The position numbers and the translations under genes were made by a program. From contig JAEMRL010000013.1 in NCBI GenBank assembly GCA_016463385.1, forward strand, positions 1 to 16,137: 16,137 nucleotides of DNA. The letters run 5' to 3'. Positions within the stretch are counted from its first letter, which is position 1; every line of letters starts with the position of its first letter. Of the stretch, positions 7,283 through 14,084 are shown piece after piece. The DNA is from Thermoleophilia bacterium. Its GTDB lineage: Bacteria; Actinomycetota; Thermoleophilia; Miltoncostaeales; Miltoncostaeaceae. Under the pieces are notes generated by a model. The model had not been told where the DNA came from, did not search any database, and saw only the letters and a list, made by a program, of their open reading frames with translations.

Positions 7283-7728
7283 ATCGCGCGCGTCAGGGCC
7301 TGCAGGCCCTGATGGACGGCGAGGCGCTCGTCGGCGTCGAGATGCACGAGCAGCCGGCGCAGCCGCGCCCTGAGCACCTCGCTCGCCTCGTCCATCACCC
7401 GGCGGCCGTCCGGCGTCAGCCCCACGGGGCGGCGGCGCCGGTCGGCGCCCGGCACCTCGGGCGCGCGCGCCACCCAGCCCTCGCGCTCGAGGGCCTGCAC
7501 CATGCGCGTCGCCGTGCTCACCGCGACACCGGTCGCGGAGCCGAGGTCGGAGATCGCGAGTGGACCGGGGGCGAGCGCCAGGAGGGCGAGGTGCTGGGCC
7601 GTGCTCATCCGCTCACCGGCGGTGGCGCCGCCCGCGCGGCGCTCCTGGCGGGCCATCACCAGAGGCGCCGCACGGGTGCGCAGATCGGCGAGGGCGATGA
7701 CGAGGGTCTCGAGGGCGGGATCGGACAT
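7159..7728 (-). CDS. MarR-family transcriptional regulator, probable regulator of MFS2
   Basis: A 189-residue protein starting at ATG 7728 (MSDPALETLVIALADLRTRA). The winged helix-turn-helix spans about 43-108: AQHLALLALAPGPLAISDLGSATGVAVSTATRMVQALEREGWVAR, then the wing with ADRRRRPVGLTPDGRRVMDEA. Flanking helices give the usual dimer. It is divergent from MFS2, 49 bp away, with a near-palindrome directly between them, so it most likely represses MFS2 and itself. No clear ribosome binding site precedes the ATG; a TATACA lies only a few bases upstream, so a leaderless transcript is possible. The C-terminal 30 residues (from about 160) are low-complexity and are the antisense of the TetR gene end. 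A longer in-frame reading to 7815 would cross the operator and enter MFS2 and is not preferred. Confidence 0.88.
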   Translation of the reverse strand: MSDPALETLVIALADLRTRAAPLVMARQERRAGGATAGERMSTAQHLALLALAPGPLAISDLGSATGVAVSTATRMVQALEREGWVARAPEVPGADRRRRPVGLTPDGRRVMDEASEVLRARLRRLLVHLDADERLAVHQGLQALTRAIQADDAAAGFPIAASNSASVGAGGDRDDAPEGRIPSSITPR

Positions 7729-7731
7729 CGC

Positions 7732-7744
7732 TTGTATAATGCAA
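7732..7744. promoter_or_regulatory. 13-bp near-palindrome with TATAAT, probable MarR operator and MFS2 promoter
   Basis: TTGTATAATGCAA is symmetric about the base at 7738 at 5 of 6 pairs (TTGTAT against ATGCAA). It encloses a perfect TATAAT (7735-7740) on the plus strand, 38 nt before the MFS2 ATG, and lies 3 bp upstream of the MarR start. A MarR dimer bound here would cover the -10 element of the transporter. This is the most AT-rich spot in the neighbourhood. No good -35 box was seen. Confidence 0.6.
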
Positions 7745-7777
7745 CTTTCTTGGCCGCGGCGGATCGACGGGTGGATT

Positions 7778-9250
7778 ATGGGCGCTGAGCAGCATCGTGT
7801 GCGGCCGCCCGTCACCCTCGGACTCCTGGCCGTCGCCTGCGTGTCCTACGTTCTCCAGCAGACGCTGGTCGTGCCGGCCCTGCCGACCATCCAGCGCGAC
7901 CTCGACACCACGACCACGTGGAGCACCTGGGTCTTCACGGGCTTCCTGCTCACCTCGGCCGTGGCGACCCCGCTGCTCGGCAAGCTCGGAGACACCTACG
8001 GCAAGAAGCGCCTGCTGGTGATCGCCATGGTCATCTTCGCCGTGGGCACGGTGGGCGCCGCCCTCTCGAGCTCGATCGCGATGCTGATCGCGGCCCGCGC
8101 CCTGCAGGGCGCCGCGGGCGCCGTCTTCCCGCTGGCCTTCGGCATCGTCCGCGACGAGCTGCCGCCCGAGCGGGTCGGCATGGGCCTCGGCCTGCTGTCG
8201 GCCACCTTCGGCGTGGGAGGCGGGGCCGGCCTGGTGCTCAGCGGCGTCATCCTCGAGAGCCTTCCCTGGACCTGGCTGTTCTGGATCGGGGCCGCTCCGG
8301 TGGTCGGCGCGCTGCTGCTGGTGTGGCGCCTGGTGCCCGAGTCTCCGGTCCGCACCCCCTCGCGGATCGACTGGTGGGGAGCGCTGACGCTCTCGGTCGG
8401 CCTCTCGGCGCTGCTGCTCGCGCTCAGCGAGGGCGAGCGCTGGGGCTGGCTGAGCGGGGCGACCCTCGGCGTCTTCAGCCTGTCGGTGGCCGTCCTGATC
8501 CTCTGGGTCGCCGTCGAGCTGCGGGTGGACCAGCCCATGGTCGACATCGGGATGATGCGCGACCGCGCGGTGCTGTGGACCAACATCGTCGCCCTGATCG
8601 CGGGCTTCGCGATGTTCGGCACCTTCCTGCTCGTCCCGAGCTTCGTCCAGATGGGCGCCGGGCTGCCCCCGGGGCTCGCGTCGCAGATCGACTACGGCTT
8701 CTCGGCCAGCGTGATCGTCGCCGGCCTCTACCTGTTGCCGGCGTCGGCGGTGATGCTCGTCGTCGGTCCGCTCGGCGGGATCCTCGAGAGCCGCATCGGG
8801 GCGCGGGCGCTCACCGGCATCGGCTCGGTGGTGCTCGGGCTCGGCGGGCTGACGCTGGCGGCGTTCCACGGCTCGGGCTACCAGATCGTGATCGCCATGA
8901 CGCTGATCGGTATCGGGGTGGGGCTCGTCTACGCGATGCTGGCCAAGCTGATCGTCGACTCGGTCTCGCGGGAGGTCACCGGCGTCGCGATGGGCATGAA
9001 CACCGTCATGCGCACCATCGGCGGGGTGATCGGCGGCCAGGTGGGCGCGGCCCTGCTCAGCGCCATCACCATCTCGGGCACGCCCGACATCCCGGCCGAG
9101 AGCGCCTTCACCATCACCTTCCTGATCGCCGGCTGCGCCGCCTTCGTCGGCGCCCTCTGCACGATGCGGATCCCGAACCGCCGCACCCAGGCCGCCGCCG
9201 CCCAGGCGCGCGAGCAGGCGACGCTCGCAACGGCAGGCCGGAGCTCCTAG
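7778..9250 (+). CDS. MFS exporter, DHA2-like, 14 membrane helices
   Basis: The 490-residue membrane protein starts at ATG 7778 (GGTGG a few bases upstream); an alternative ATG at 7739 lies inside the operator. It shows QQTLVVPALPTIQRDL in helix 1, motif A as GKLGDTYGKKR (about 67-77), RALQGAAGAVFPLAFGIVRDELP, and a motif C-like segment (FGVGGGAGLVLSGVILESLPWTWLFWIGAAPV). Hydrophobic segments extend to about residue 465, fitting 14 helices. It is only distantly like MFS1, so this is not a recent duplication. It is probably controlled by the divergent MarR. Its stop codon TAG (9248-9250) is part of a CTAG that also ends the convergent MFS3 gene. The substrate cannot be told from the sequence. 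Confidence 0.92.
   Translation: MGAEQHRVRPPVTLGLLAVACVSYVLQQTLVVPALPTIQRDLDTTTTWSTWVFTGFLLTSAVATPLLGKLGDTYGKKRLLVIAMVIFAVGTVGAALSSSIAMLIAARALQGAAGAVFPLAFGIVRDELPPERVGMGLGLLSATFGVGGGAGLVLSGVILESLPWTWLFWIGAAPVVGALLLVWRLVPESPVRTPSRIDWWGALTLSVGLSALLLALSEGERWGWLSGATLGVFSLSVAVLILWVAVELRVDQPMVDIGMMRDRAVLWTNIVALIAGFAMFGTFLLVPSFVQMGAGLPPGLASQIDYGFSASVIVAGLYLLPASAVMLVVGPLGGILESRIGARALTGIGSVVLGLGGLTLAAFHGSGYQIVIAMTLIGIGVGLVYAMLAKLIVDSVSREVTGVAMGMNTVMRTIGGVIGGQVGAALLSAITISGTPDIPAESAFTITFLIAGCAAFVGALCTMRIPNRRTQAAAAQAREQATLATAGRSS
9247..9250. other. Shared CTAG: stop codons of two convergent genes
   Basis: The palindrome CTAG gives TAG (9248-9250) to MFS2 on the plus strand and TAG (9249-9247) to MFS3 on the minus strand. 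The two coding regions therefore meet with no spacer, and any terminator must lie inside the opposite gene. Confidence 0.95.
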
Positions 9251-10479
9251 GCGCCTTCCATCGTGACGATCTCGGTCGCCAGCTCAGCGGGCGGGGGCAG
9301 AGGCGGATCGTGCGGGATCACCTCGCGGAAGTTGCGCCGGCCGACGGTGAGGACGAAGCCGGCGATCGCGACCGCGACGCACGAGAAGATGGTGAGCGTC
9401 GCCGTGAGCCCGATGCCGTCGGCCAGATAGCCGAGGCCGACCGTCGGGATGGTGCCGGCGTAGGCGCACATGTAGAGCAGCGACATCAGCTTGCCGCGCT
9501 CCTCGATCGGGACGATCGTGGCGCAGATGACGGTGCCGCCGTAGAGCAGGAACCCGTTGGTCAGCCCGATGACCGACACCGCGGCGATCACGACGGCGAT
9601 GCTGTCGAGCTGCGAGGAGGCGACGACCCCGAACGAGAGCAGCGACGAGGTCGCGACGCCGATCATCATGGACCGGCGGGGGTCCAGCCCGCGCACCAGG
9701 AAGGGCGAGATGCCGCCGGGGGCGAGCGTGAGGAACCCGATCAACCCGAGGACGGCCAGGTTCTGCACCTCGAGGGTGTCGAAGACGAAGATCGGCACCA
9801 CCGACAGGAACGTCCCCTCGATGAAGCTCATCATGAAGATGGCCGGCGCCACGAACGTCAGGAAGCCGAGCGCCTGCCCCTTGGGGACCCCGATGCGGAT
9901 GCGGAAGCGACCCGGCGACGGACTCCGCCGCAGCGTCTCGGCGGCCGTGGCGACGGCGACGATGCCGACGAGCATCAGGACCATGTGGACCTGGAAGGGG
10001 AAGTGGCGCGGGTTGGGTCCGTACTGGGCGGCGATGCCGGCCAGCCCCGGTCCGAGCCCGAAACCCAGGCGGAAGAAGACGCCGGCCATCGCGGCCGCGA
10101 GCGCCTTGCTCGACGCCCGTGCGTGGTCGACCACGAAGGCGGTGCCCACGCCGAGGAAGCCGCCGATCGCCAGGCCCTGGAGCACCCGGCCGACGAACAG
10201 CAGGGGCACCGACTCGGCGAACGAGAAGACCAGCGAGGCGAGGGTCATGATCACCAGCGACGGCAGCAGCAGGCGCTTGCGGCCGAGGCGGTCGCTGAGG
10301 TTGCCGGCGATCAGCATCGTCGGGACGACGGTGACCGTGTAGGTGACGAACAGCAGCGTCGCCGTCGCCGTGGAGATGCCGAAGTGCTCCTTGTAGAGCG
10401 GCAGCAGCGGCGTGAGGGTGCTCGTCCCCATGGTGAGGACGAAGAGCCCGATCAGGGCCTTCCACGATCCCGAGGTCAT
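9247..10479 (-). CDS. MFS transporter, DHA1-like, 12 membrane helices
   Basis: The 410-residue membrane protein begins at ATG 10479 (MTSGSWKALIGLFVLTMGTS). It has motif A GNLSDRLGRKRLLL after helix 2, VGRVLQGLAIGGFLGVGTAFVVDHA in helix 4, and a motif C-like RLGFGLGPGLAG in helix 5. Two sets of about six helices are separated by a basic loop near residues 185-200 (ETLRRSPSPGRFRIR). A hydrophilic tail of about 30 residues follows. It is divergent from the TetR at 10542 with a 20-bp near-palindrome between, so that TetR probably controls it. No clear Shine-Dalgarno precedes the ATG. The gene converges on MFS2 and shares the CTAG stop. The direction of transport is likely efflux; the substrate is unknown. 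Confidence 0.92.
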   Translation of the reverse strand: MTSGSWKALIGLFVLTMGTSTLTPLLPLYKEHFGISTATATLLFVTYTVTVVPTMLIAGNLSDRLGRKRLLLPSLVIMTLASLVFSFAESVPLLFVGRVLQGLAIGGFLGVGTAFVVDHARASSKALAAAMAGVFFRLGFGLGPGLAGIAAQYGPNPRHFPFQVHMVLMLVGIVAVATAAETLRRSPSPGRFRIRIGVPKGQALGFLTFVAPAIFMMSFIEGTFLSVVPIFVFDTLEVQNLAVLGLIGFLTLAPGGISPFLVRGLDPRRSMMIGVATSSLLSFGVVASSQLDSIAVVIAAVSVIGLTNGFLLYGGTVICATIVPIEERGKLMSLLYMCAYAGTIPTVGLGYLADGIGLTATLTIFSCVAVAIAGFVLTVGRRNFREVIPHDPPLPPPAELATEIVTMEGA

Positions 10480-10497
10480 GCGCGGGAAGATACCAAA

Positions 10498-10517
10498 CGG
10501 TTCAGTTCACTAAACCG
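10498..10517. promoter_or_regulatory. 20-bp near-palindrome, probable TetR operator (MFS3/TetR2)
   Basis: CGGTT-C-AGTTCACT-A-AACCG is symmetric at 8 of 10 pairs (mismatches only at the sixth pair and the centre). It lies in the 62-bp gap between MFS3 (start 10479, minus) and the second TetR gene (start 10542, plus), where a TetR dimer would be expected to block both promoters. Its sequence differs from the MFS1 operators, so separate regulators are expected. Confidence 0.65.
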
Positions 10518-10541
10518 GCGCGCGTTGGTAGCCTGAGCCGC

Positions 10542-11162
10542 GTGAGCACGGGCACGGGACACCCGCCGACCACGGGCGACGGCCGTCGCGCCGGACGCCC
10601 CCGTTCGGCGCTGGTCGACACGGCGATCCTCGACGCCGCGCTGCACCTGCTCTCCACCGAGGGCTACGCCCGGATGAGCATGGACGGCGTGGCCGCGCGG
10701 GCGGGCGTGAGCAAGGCGACCATCTACCTGCGCTACGAGGGCAAGGCGGATCTCGCCACCGCAGCGCTCGCCCACCTGCGCGAGGCCGGCGCCACGGCCC
10801 CGACCGGCGACCTGCGGGCCGACCTGGTCGCCCAGCTGCGGCAGTTGCGCCGCAACGCCGAGCGGGTGTCGGCCATGCCTCTGATCGGCACCTGCCTGAT
10901 GGAGGAGCAGCACACGCCCGAGCTGCTGCGCCTGTTCCGCGAGCGCACCCTCGGCCCGCGGCGCGCGGTGCTGCGGCGGATGCTCGGCGAGGCGGCCCGG
11001 TCGGGCGCCATCGCCCCCGACGGCGACATCGACGCGTGCGTCGACCTGATGATGGGCGCCTACCAGTCGCACTATCTCTCGGGCGAGCCCTTCCCGCGCG
11101 GATGGGAGGAGCGGGTGGTGGACGCGCTGCTGCGGGGGCTCGGGGCTCCCTCCCCCGGGTAG
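10542..11162 (+). CDS. TetR/AcrR-family transcriptional regulator, probable repressor of MFS3
   Basis: A 206-residue protein with a basic, disordered N-terminal arm (about 1-22, DGRRAGRPRSA) followed by the TetR DNA-binding domain: VDTAILDAALHLLSTEGY (25-42) and the helix-turn-helix MDGVAARAGVSKATIYLRYEGKADL (47-71). The C-terminal part (ERVSAMPLIGTCLMEEQHTPELLRLFRER, DACVDLMMGAYQSHYLSG) resembles the TetR_C_11-type ligand domain. The GTG at 10542 is used; the ribosome binding site is weak. It is divergent from MFS3 with an apparent operator between, and 10 nt upstream of the aminopeptidase frame, which may be read on the same transcript. Ligand unknown. Confidence 0.91.
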   Translation: MSTGTGHPPTTGDGRRAGRPRSALVDTAILDAALHLLSTEGYARMSMDGVAARAGVSKATIYLRYEGKADLATAALAHLREAGATAPTGDLRADLVAQLRQLRRNAERVSAMPLIGTCLMEEQHTPELLRLFRERTLGPRRAVLRRMLGEAARSGAIAPDGDIDACVDLMMGAYQSHYLSGEPFPRGWEERVVDALLRGLGAPSPG

Positions 11163-11172
11163 AGTCCGCCGC

Positions 11173-12378
11173 GTGACCGGACCCGCCGCCGAGCGCCTCG
11201 AGCGCCTCGCCTCCCTCGCGGTCGAGGTCGGCGCCAACGTCCAGCAGGGCCAGGTGGTGGGCGTCAGCGGCCGCCCCGGCCAGGAGGAGCTCGTCCGCGC
11301 GATCGTCGCGGCCGCCTACCGGCGCGGGGCGTAGTACGTGGACGTCGCCTGGGTCGACCCGCACGTCAAGCTCGCCCGCCTGCAGAACGCCGCCGAGGAC
11401 ACGCTCGACTGGGTGCCGCCCTGGTACGCCCAGCGGATCCAGGAGATCGGCCGGGTGATGGGCGCGACGATCGCCCTGGCCGGCCCCACCGCCCCCGGCC
11501 TCTTCGACGACGTCGATCCCACCCGTGCCGGGCGCGACCGCCTGCCGTCGGTGCGCGAGGGCATCGCGGTGATCATGGGCGCCCACGTCAACTGGACCGT
11601 GCTGCCCTGCCCCAACCCGGAGTGGGCCGGCATGGTCTACCCCGACCTCGCCCCGGCCGACGCGCTGGAGCGACTCTGGGTGGAGATCGCCCACATCTGC
11701 CGGCTCGACGAGCCCGACCCGGCGGCCGCCTGGGCGGCGCGCGGGGCCGAGCTGAGCGCCTCGGCGGCGCGGCTCACCGATCGCCGGCTGTCGGCGCTGC
11801 ACTTCGTCGGGCCCGGTACCGACCTCACGGTCGGCCTCCTGCCCGGGTCGGTGTGGGTCGGAGGTGAGGACCACCGCCGCGACGGGCTTCCGCACCTGCC
11901 GAACATCCCCACCGAGGAGGTGTTCACGACCCCCGACCCGCTGCGCACCGAGGGTTTCGTCACCTCGACCCGCCCGCTCGACGTGGGCGGCACGGTGGTG
12001 AACGGGCTGAAGGTGCGCTTCGAGGGCGGCCGGGCCGTGGAGATCACCGCCGACACCGGCGCCGAGGTGCTGCGCGGCCGGGCCGCGGTGGACGAGGGGG
12101 CGGCGAGGCTCGGAGAGGTGGCGCTCGTGGACGGCAGCGGCCGCATCGGCCCGCTCGGCACGGTCTTCTACGACACGCTCCTCGACGAGAACGCGGCCAG
12201 CCACATCGCGCTGGGCGCCGGCTACCCCAAGGGCACCGACGGCAGCGACGACGAGCGGATCAACACCTCGGAGATCCACATCGACTTCATGATCGGCGGG
12301 CCCGAGGTGACGGTGTTCGGGGTGGAGCCCGACGGCCGCGAGGTCGTCGTGCTCGAGGGCGGCACCTGGCGCGACTGA
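11173..12378 (+). pseudogene. M29-family aminopeptidase interrupted by one in-frame TAG (codon 54)
   Basis: From GTG 11173 the frame would encode 401 residues, the normal length of M29 (AmpS/PepII) metallo-aminopeptidases, which release N-terminal residues using two divalent metals. Codon 54 (11332-11334) is TAG; the context GA-stop-YVDV falls where relatives have GA(K/R)YVDV, so one base change from AAG would explain it. Everything else is intact and in frame: the N-terminal part (ERLASLAVEVGANVQQGQVVGVSG) and, downstream, PTEEVFTTP (Glu near 248), GEVALVD (Glu 315), NAASHIALG (His 344), GAGYP (Tyr 351) and EIHIDFMIGG (His 369, Asp 371), agreeing with the family's known metal and catalytic residues (Glu250, Glu316, His345, Tyr352, His/Asp near 376-378). 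No other damage is seen, so the nonsense change is recent, a sequencing error, or tolerated by restart at GTG 11338. Confidence 0.85.
11338..12378 (+). CDS. Possible separately started M29 aminopeptidase core
   Basis: Downstream of the TAG the same frame can restart at GTG 11338, one codon after the stop (TAG TAC GTG), giving 346 residues with all the metal-binding positions. Termination at 11334 would leave ribosomes next to this GTG, and GCGGGG lies about 8-14 nt upstream, so re-initiation is conceivable. The product would lack the first 55 residues of the N-terminal domain, which makes normal folding doubtful. Whether it is expressed is unknown; this is the part an automatic gene caller is likely to report as a short aminopeptidase. 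Confidence 0.45.
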   Translation: MDVAWVDPHVKLARLQNAAEDTLDWVPPWYAQRIQEIGRVMGATIALAGPTAPGLFDDVDPTRAGRDRLPSVREGIAVIMGAHVNWTVLPCPNPEWAGMVYPDLAPADALERLWVEIAHICRLDEPDPAAAWAARGAELSASAARLTDRRLSALHFVGPGTDLTVGLLPGSVWVGGEDHRRDGLPHLPNIPTEEVFTTPDPLRTEGFVTSTRPLDVGGTVVNGLKVRFEGGRAVEITADTGAEVLRGRAAVDEGAARLGEVALVDGSGRIGPLGTVFYDTLLDENAASHIALGAGYPKGTDGSDDERINTSEIHIDFMIGGPEVTVFGVEPDGREVVVLEGGTWRD

Positions 12379-12418
12379 GCCGTCCGCCCTCGGATTCGGG
12401 GGAGAATGTAAGGACGGC
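12379..12418 (+). other. Inverted repeat after the aminopeptidase frame
   Basis: GCCGTCC (12379-12385) and GGACGGC (12412-12418) are exact 7-bp inverted repeats separated by 26 nt, starting right at the aminopeptidase stop. No T-run follows. It could be part of a terminator or a leader structure of the next gene; the 96-bp gap shows nothing else definite. Confidence 0.3.
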
Positions 12419-12474
12419 GTTTGGCTCTGCGGGATCCGCCAGCGAGGCGGCGCCGAGTGGGGTAGACCGAAGAG

Positions 12475-14061
12475 GTGCCCGTCGCCCGTCTGCGCCTGCT
12501 CGCCGCGCTCGTGCTCGCCGCCCTGCTGGTCGCCCCGGCCCTCGCCTCCGCCGCGCCGACCATCTCCGGCGCCGACGGGGATGCCTGGAACGCCTCCGAG
12601 ACGCCCGCGACGTACGTGATCACGGGCACCGGCCCGGGCGCCCTGATCGCGTGGCAGCTGGACAGCGCCGGCACTCCCGTGCGGGGGTTCTCGGGGACGG
12701 GGGCCTCCCCCCTCACGGTGACCCTCACCGGCGCCCCGGACGGGGCGCTCACCCTCGGCGCCACGCAGGCGCTGCCGCTCAGCGCCGGCCTCGCCCAGCG
12801 CGCCTTCACGATCGACACGGTGCCCCCCTCCGTCACCCTGACGCGGCCCGCGGCAGGCGCCACCTACGCGCGCGGCGAGCGCGTGCCCGCCGACTTCTCC
12901 TGCGCCGGCGCGACGAGCTGCGCCGGGCCGGTCGCGCCGGGCGCGCCGATCGACACCGCCACCACCGGGGCGCGCGCCTTCACGGTCACGGCGACCGACG
13001 CCGCGGGCAACATCGCCCAGCAGCGGATCGACTACCGCGTCACCGCGGCACCGGCGCCGCCGGTGCAGACGCTGACGCTGCCGTCGCCGCCCGGGGGCGG
13101 CCCGGTCAGCCTGCCGGTGCGCAACCCCTCGCGCCTTCGGCCCTCGCTCGGCATCTCGCTTCCGTTCCGCCAGCCGGTGCTCGGCTGGACCCGGGTCGGC
13201 ACGGCGCGCCTCTACAACCTCCAGGTCTTCCGCGTGCGCAACGGCAAGGCCACCAAGATCCTGTCGGAGTTCCCCACCCGGACCCTGTTCCGCGTGCCCG
13301 CCGGGCGCCTGGCCTGGGGCGAGCGCTACGTCTGGCGGGTGTGGCCCCTGATCGGCAACAGGTACGCCCCGGCGCCGCACGGCCAGAGCTGGTTCGAGAT
13401 CCGCAAGCCCGTGCAGCTCACGCCGGCGCAGCTGCTGGTGAACCAGCGCATCTCCCAGGCCGCCATCCGCCGCGTCGCGGCGATCTCCGACTGGCTCGAC
13501 GCGGGCCTCGTGGCGGGCGATCTGCGCGACGGCGGGCTCGGCCGGGAGGACTTCGCCGCCGACGTGGGCCTCACCGGGGCCGGGACGGCGATCCAGAACG
13601 GCGTCGCCACCCCGCGCCCCCTGAGGGTCGCGCGCGCCCCGCGGACGACACCGCGCCTGCGGGTGACCGTCCGCCAGCTCCGGGTGAACCAGCGCATCTC
13701 CCAGGCGGCGGTGCGCCGCGCCGACGCGCTGGGGCGCCGCATCACGGGTGGCCTGACGGGTGGCGACCTGCGCGCCGGGGTGATCGAGGCCGACAAGCTC
13801 GCGCCCGGGCTGCTGGTGGAGACGGCGCAGCCCTCGGGGCCCGGCCCGCCGCCGTCGCGCACAACGATCGCCGCGGTCGCCCGGCGCCCCGCCGTCCGCG
13901 TCGAGCTGAGCGACCGCCAGATCCTGATCAACCAGCGCATCTCACAGGCCGCCGTCCGCCGGGCGAATCGGCTCACCCGGCACATCGGCCGGGGCCTCAC
14001 CGGGACGAACTTCCGCGACGGCGCGATCGCCGCCGTCAGCATCTCCCCCGCCCTGCGCTGA
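12475..14061 (+). CDS. Secreted Ig-like / FnIII-like protein with three NQRISQAA repeats
   Basis: A 528-residue protein from GTG 12475. Residues 1-27 are a signal peptide (RLRLLAALVLAALLVAPALASAA). Residues about 28-113 look like a beta-sandwich, and 114-190 form an Ig-like module typical of actinobacterial surface proteins (DTVPPSVTLTRPAAGATY, FTVTATDAAGN) with a Cys pair (143, 149). A proline-rich linker leads to a fibronectin-like domain at about 212-312 (PVLGWTRVGTARLYNLQVF, YVWRVWPL). The C-terminal part has three copies of a 43-residue motif at 319-361, 401-443 and 482-524, each with NQRISQAA, a basic helix and GL..G..R.G; Pro/Arg-rich linkers separate them. There is no membrane anchor, sortase signal or enzyme motif. 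An extracellular or wall-associated role is inferred; I do not recognise the repeat. The ribosome binding site is poor. Confidence 0.88.
   Translation: MPVARLRLLAALVLAALLVAPALASAAPTISGADGDAWNASETPATYVITGTGPGALIAWQLDSAGTPVRGFSGTGASPLTVTLTGAPDGALTLGATQALPLSAGLAQRAFTIDTVPPSVTLTRPAAGATYARGERVPADFSCAGATSCAGPVAPGAPIDTATTGARAFTVTATDAAGNIAQQRIDYRVTAAPAPPVQTLTLPSPPGGGPVSLPVRNPSRLRPSLGISLPFRQPVLGWTRVGTARLYNLQVFRVRNGKATKILSEFPTRTLFRVPAGRLAWGERYVWRVWPLIGNRYAPAPHGQSWFEIRKPVQLTPAQLLVNQRISQAAIRRVAAISDWLDAGLVAGDLRDGGLGREDFAADVGLTGAGTAIQNGVATPRPLRVARAPRTTPRLRVTVRQLRVNQRISQAAVRRADALGRRITGGLTGGDLRAGVIEADKLAPGLLVETAQPSGPGPPPSRTTIAAVARRPAVRVELSDRQILINQRISQAAVRRANRLTRHIGRGLTGTNFRDGAIAAVSISPALR
13429..14046 (+). 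repeat. Three protein-coding repeats built on NQRISQAA
   Basis: Copies at 13429-13557, 13675-13803 and 13918-14046, with a period of 246 then 243 bp. The core starts at 13441, 13687 and 13930 and is nearly identical in DNA: AACCAGCGCATCTC, then C or A, then CAGGC. Shared protein pattern: Q-x3-NQRISQAA-(I/V)-RR, about 9 variable residues, then GL-x2-G-x2-R-x-G-x-(L/I). Copies 2 and 3 are closest; copy 1 diverges after RR. Linkers of about 38 residues are unlike one another. Confidence 0.9.
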
Positions 14062-14070
14062 GCCGGGGCG

Positions 14071-14084
14071 CCGGCGCGCGCCGG
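14071..14084. terminator. Perfect 14-bp palindrome between convergent genes
   Basis: CCGGCGCGCGCCGG is perfectly self-complementary and fills the end of the 23-bp gap between the stop at 14061 (plus) and the stop at 14085 (minus). It has no T-tract and, as a perfect palindrome, no preformed loop, so it is at best a weak or factor-assisted bidirectional terminator. Confidence 0.35.

Noticed and set aside
7918..10536. 872-codon open frame on the plus strand across MFS2 and MFS3
   Set aside because: It is an out-of-frame and antisense shadow: composition is Arg/Asp/His-rich with no membrane helices or motifs, while the true frames show complete MFS proteins.
5166..11162. Antibiotic biosynthesis cluster or defence system
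   Set aside because: Only transporters and one-component regulators are present; no synthase, tailoring enzyme, nuclease, toxin or helicase gene was found.
11332..11334. TAG as pyrrolysine or another recoded amino acid
   Set aside because: Attractive because the site is normally Lys-like, but there is no sign of recoding machinery or a downstream element in the window, and other genes here end with TAG as a normal stop.
10510..13380. 956-codon open frame on the minus strand
   Set aside because: Antisense shadow of TetR2, the aminopeptidase and the repeat protein; low-complexity, no recognisable domain.
13429..14046. CRISPR-like or mobile repeat array
   Set aside because: The repeats are in frame, about 245 bp apart, degenerate at synonymous sites and part of one protein; they are domain repeats.
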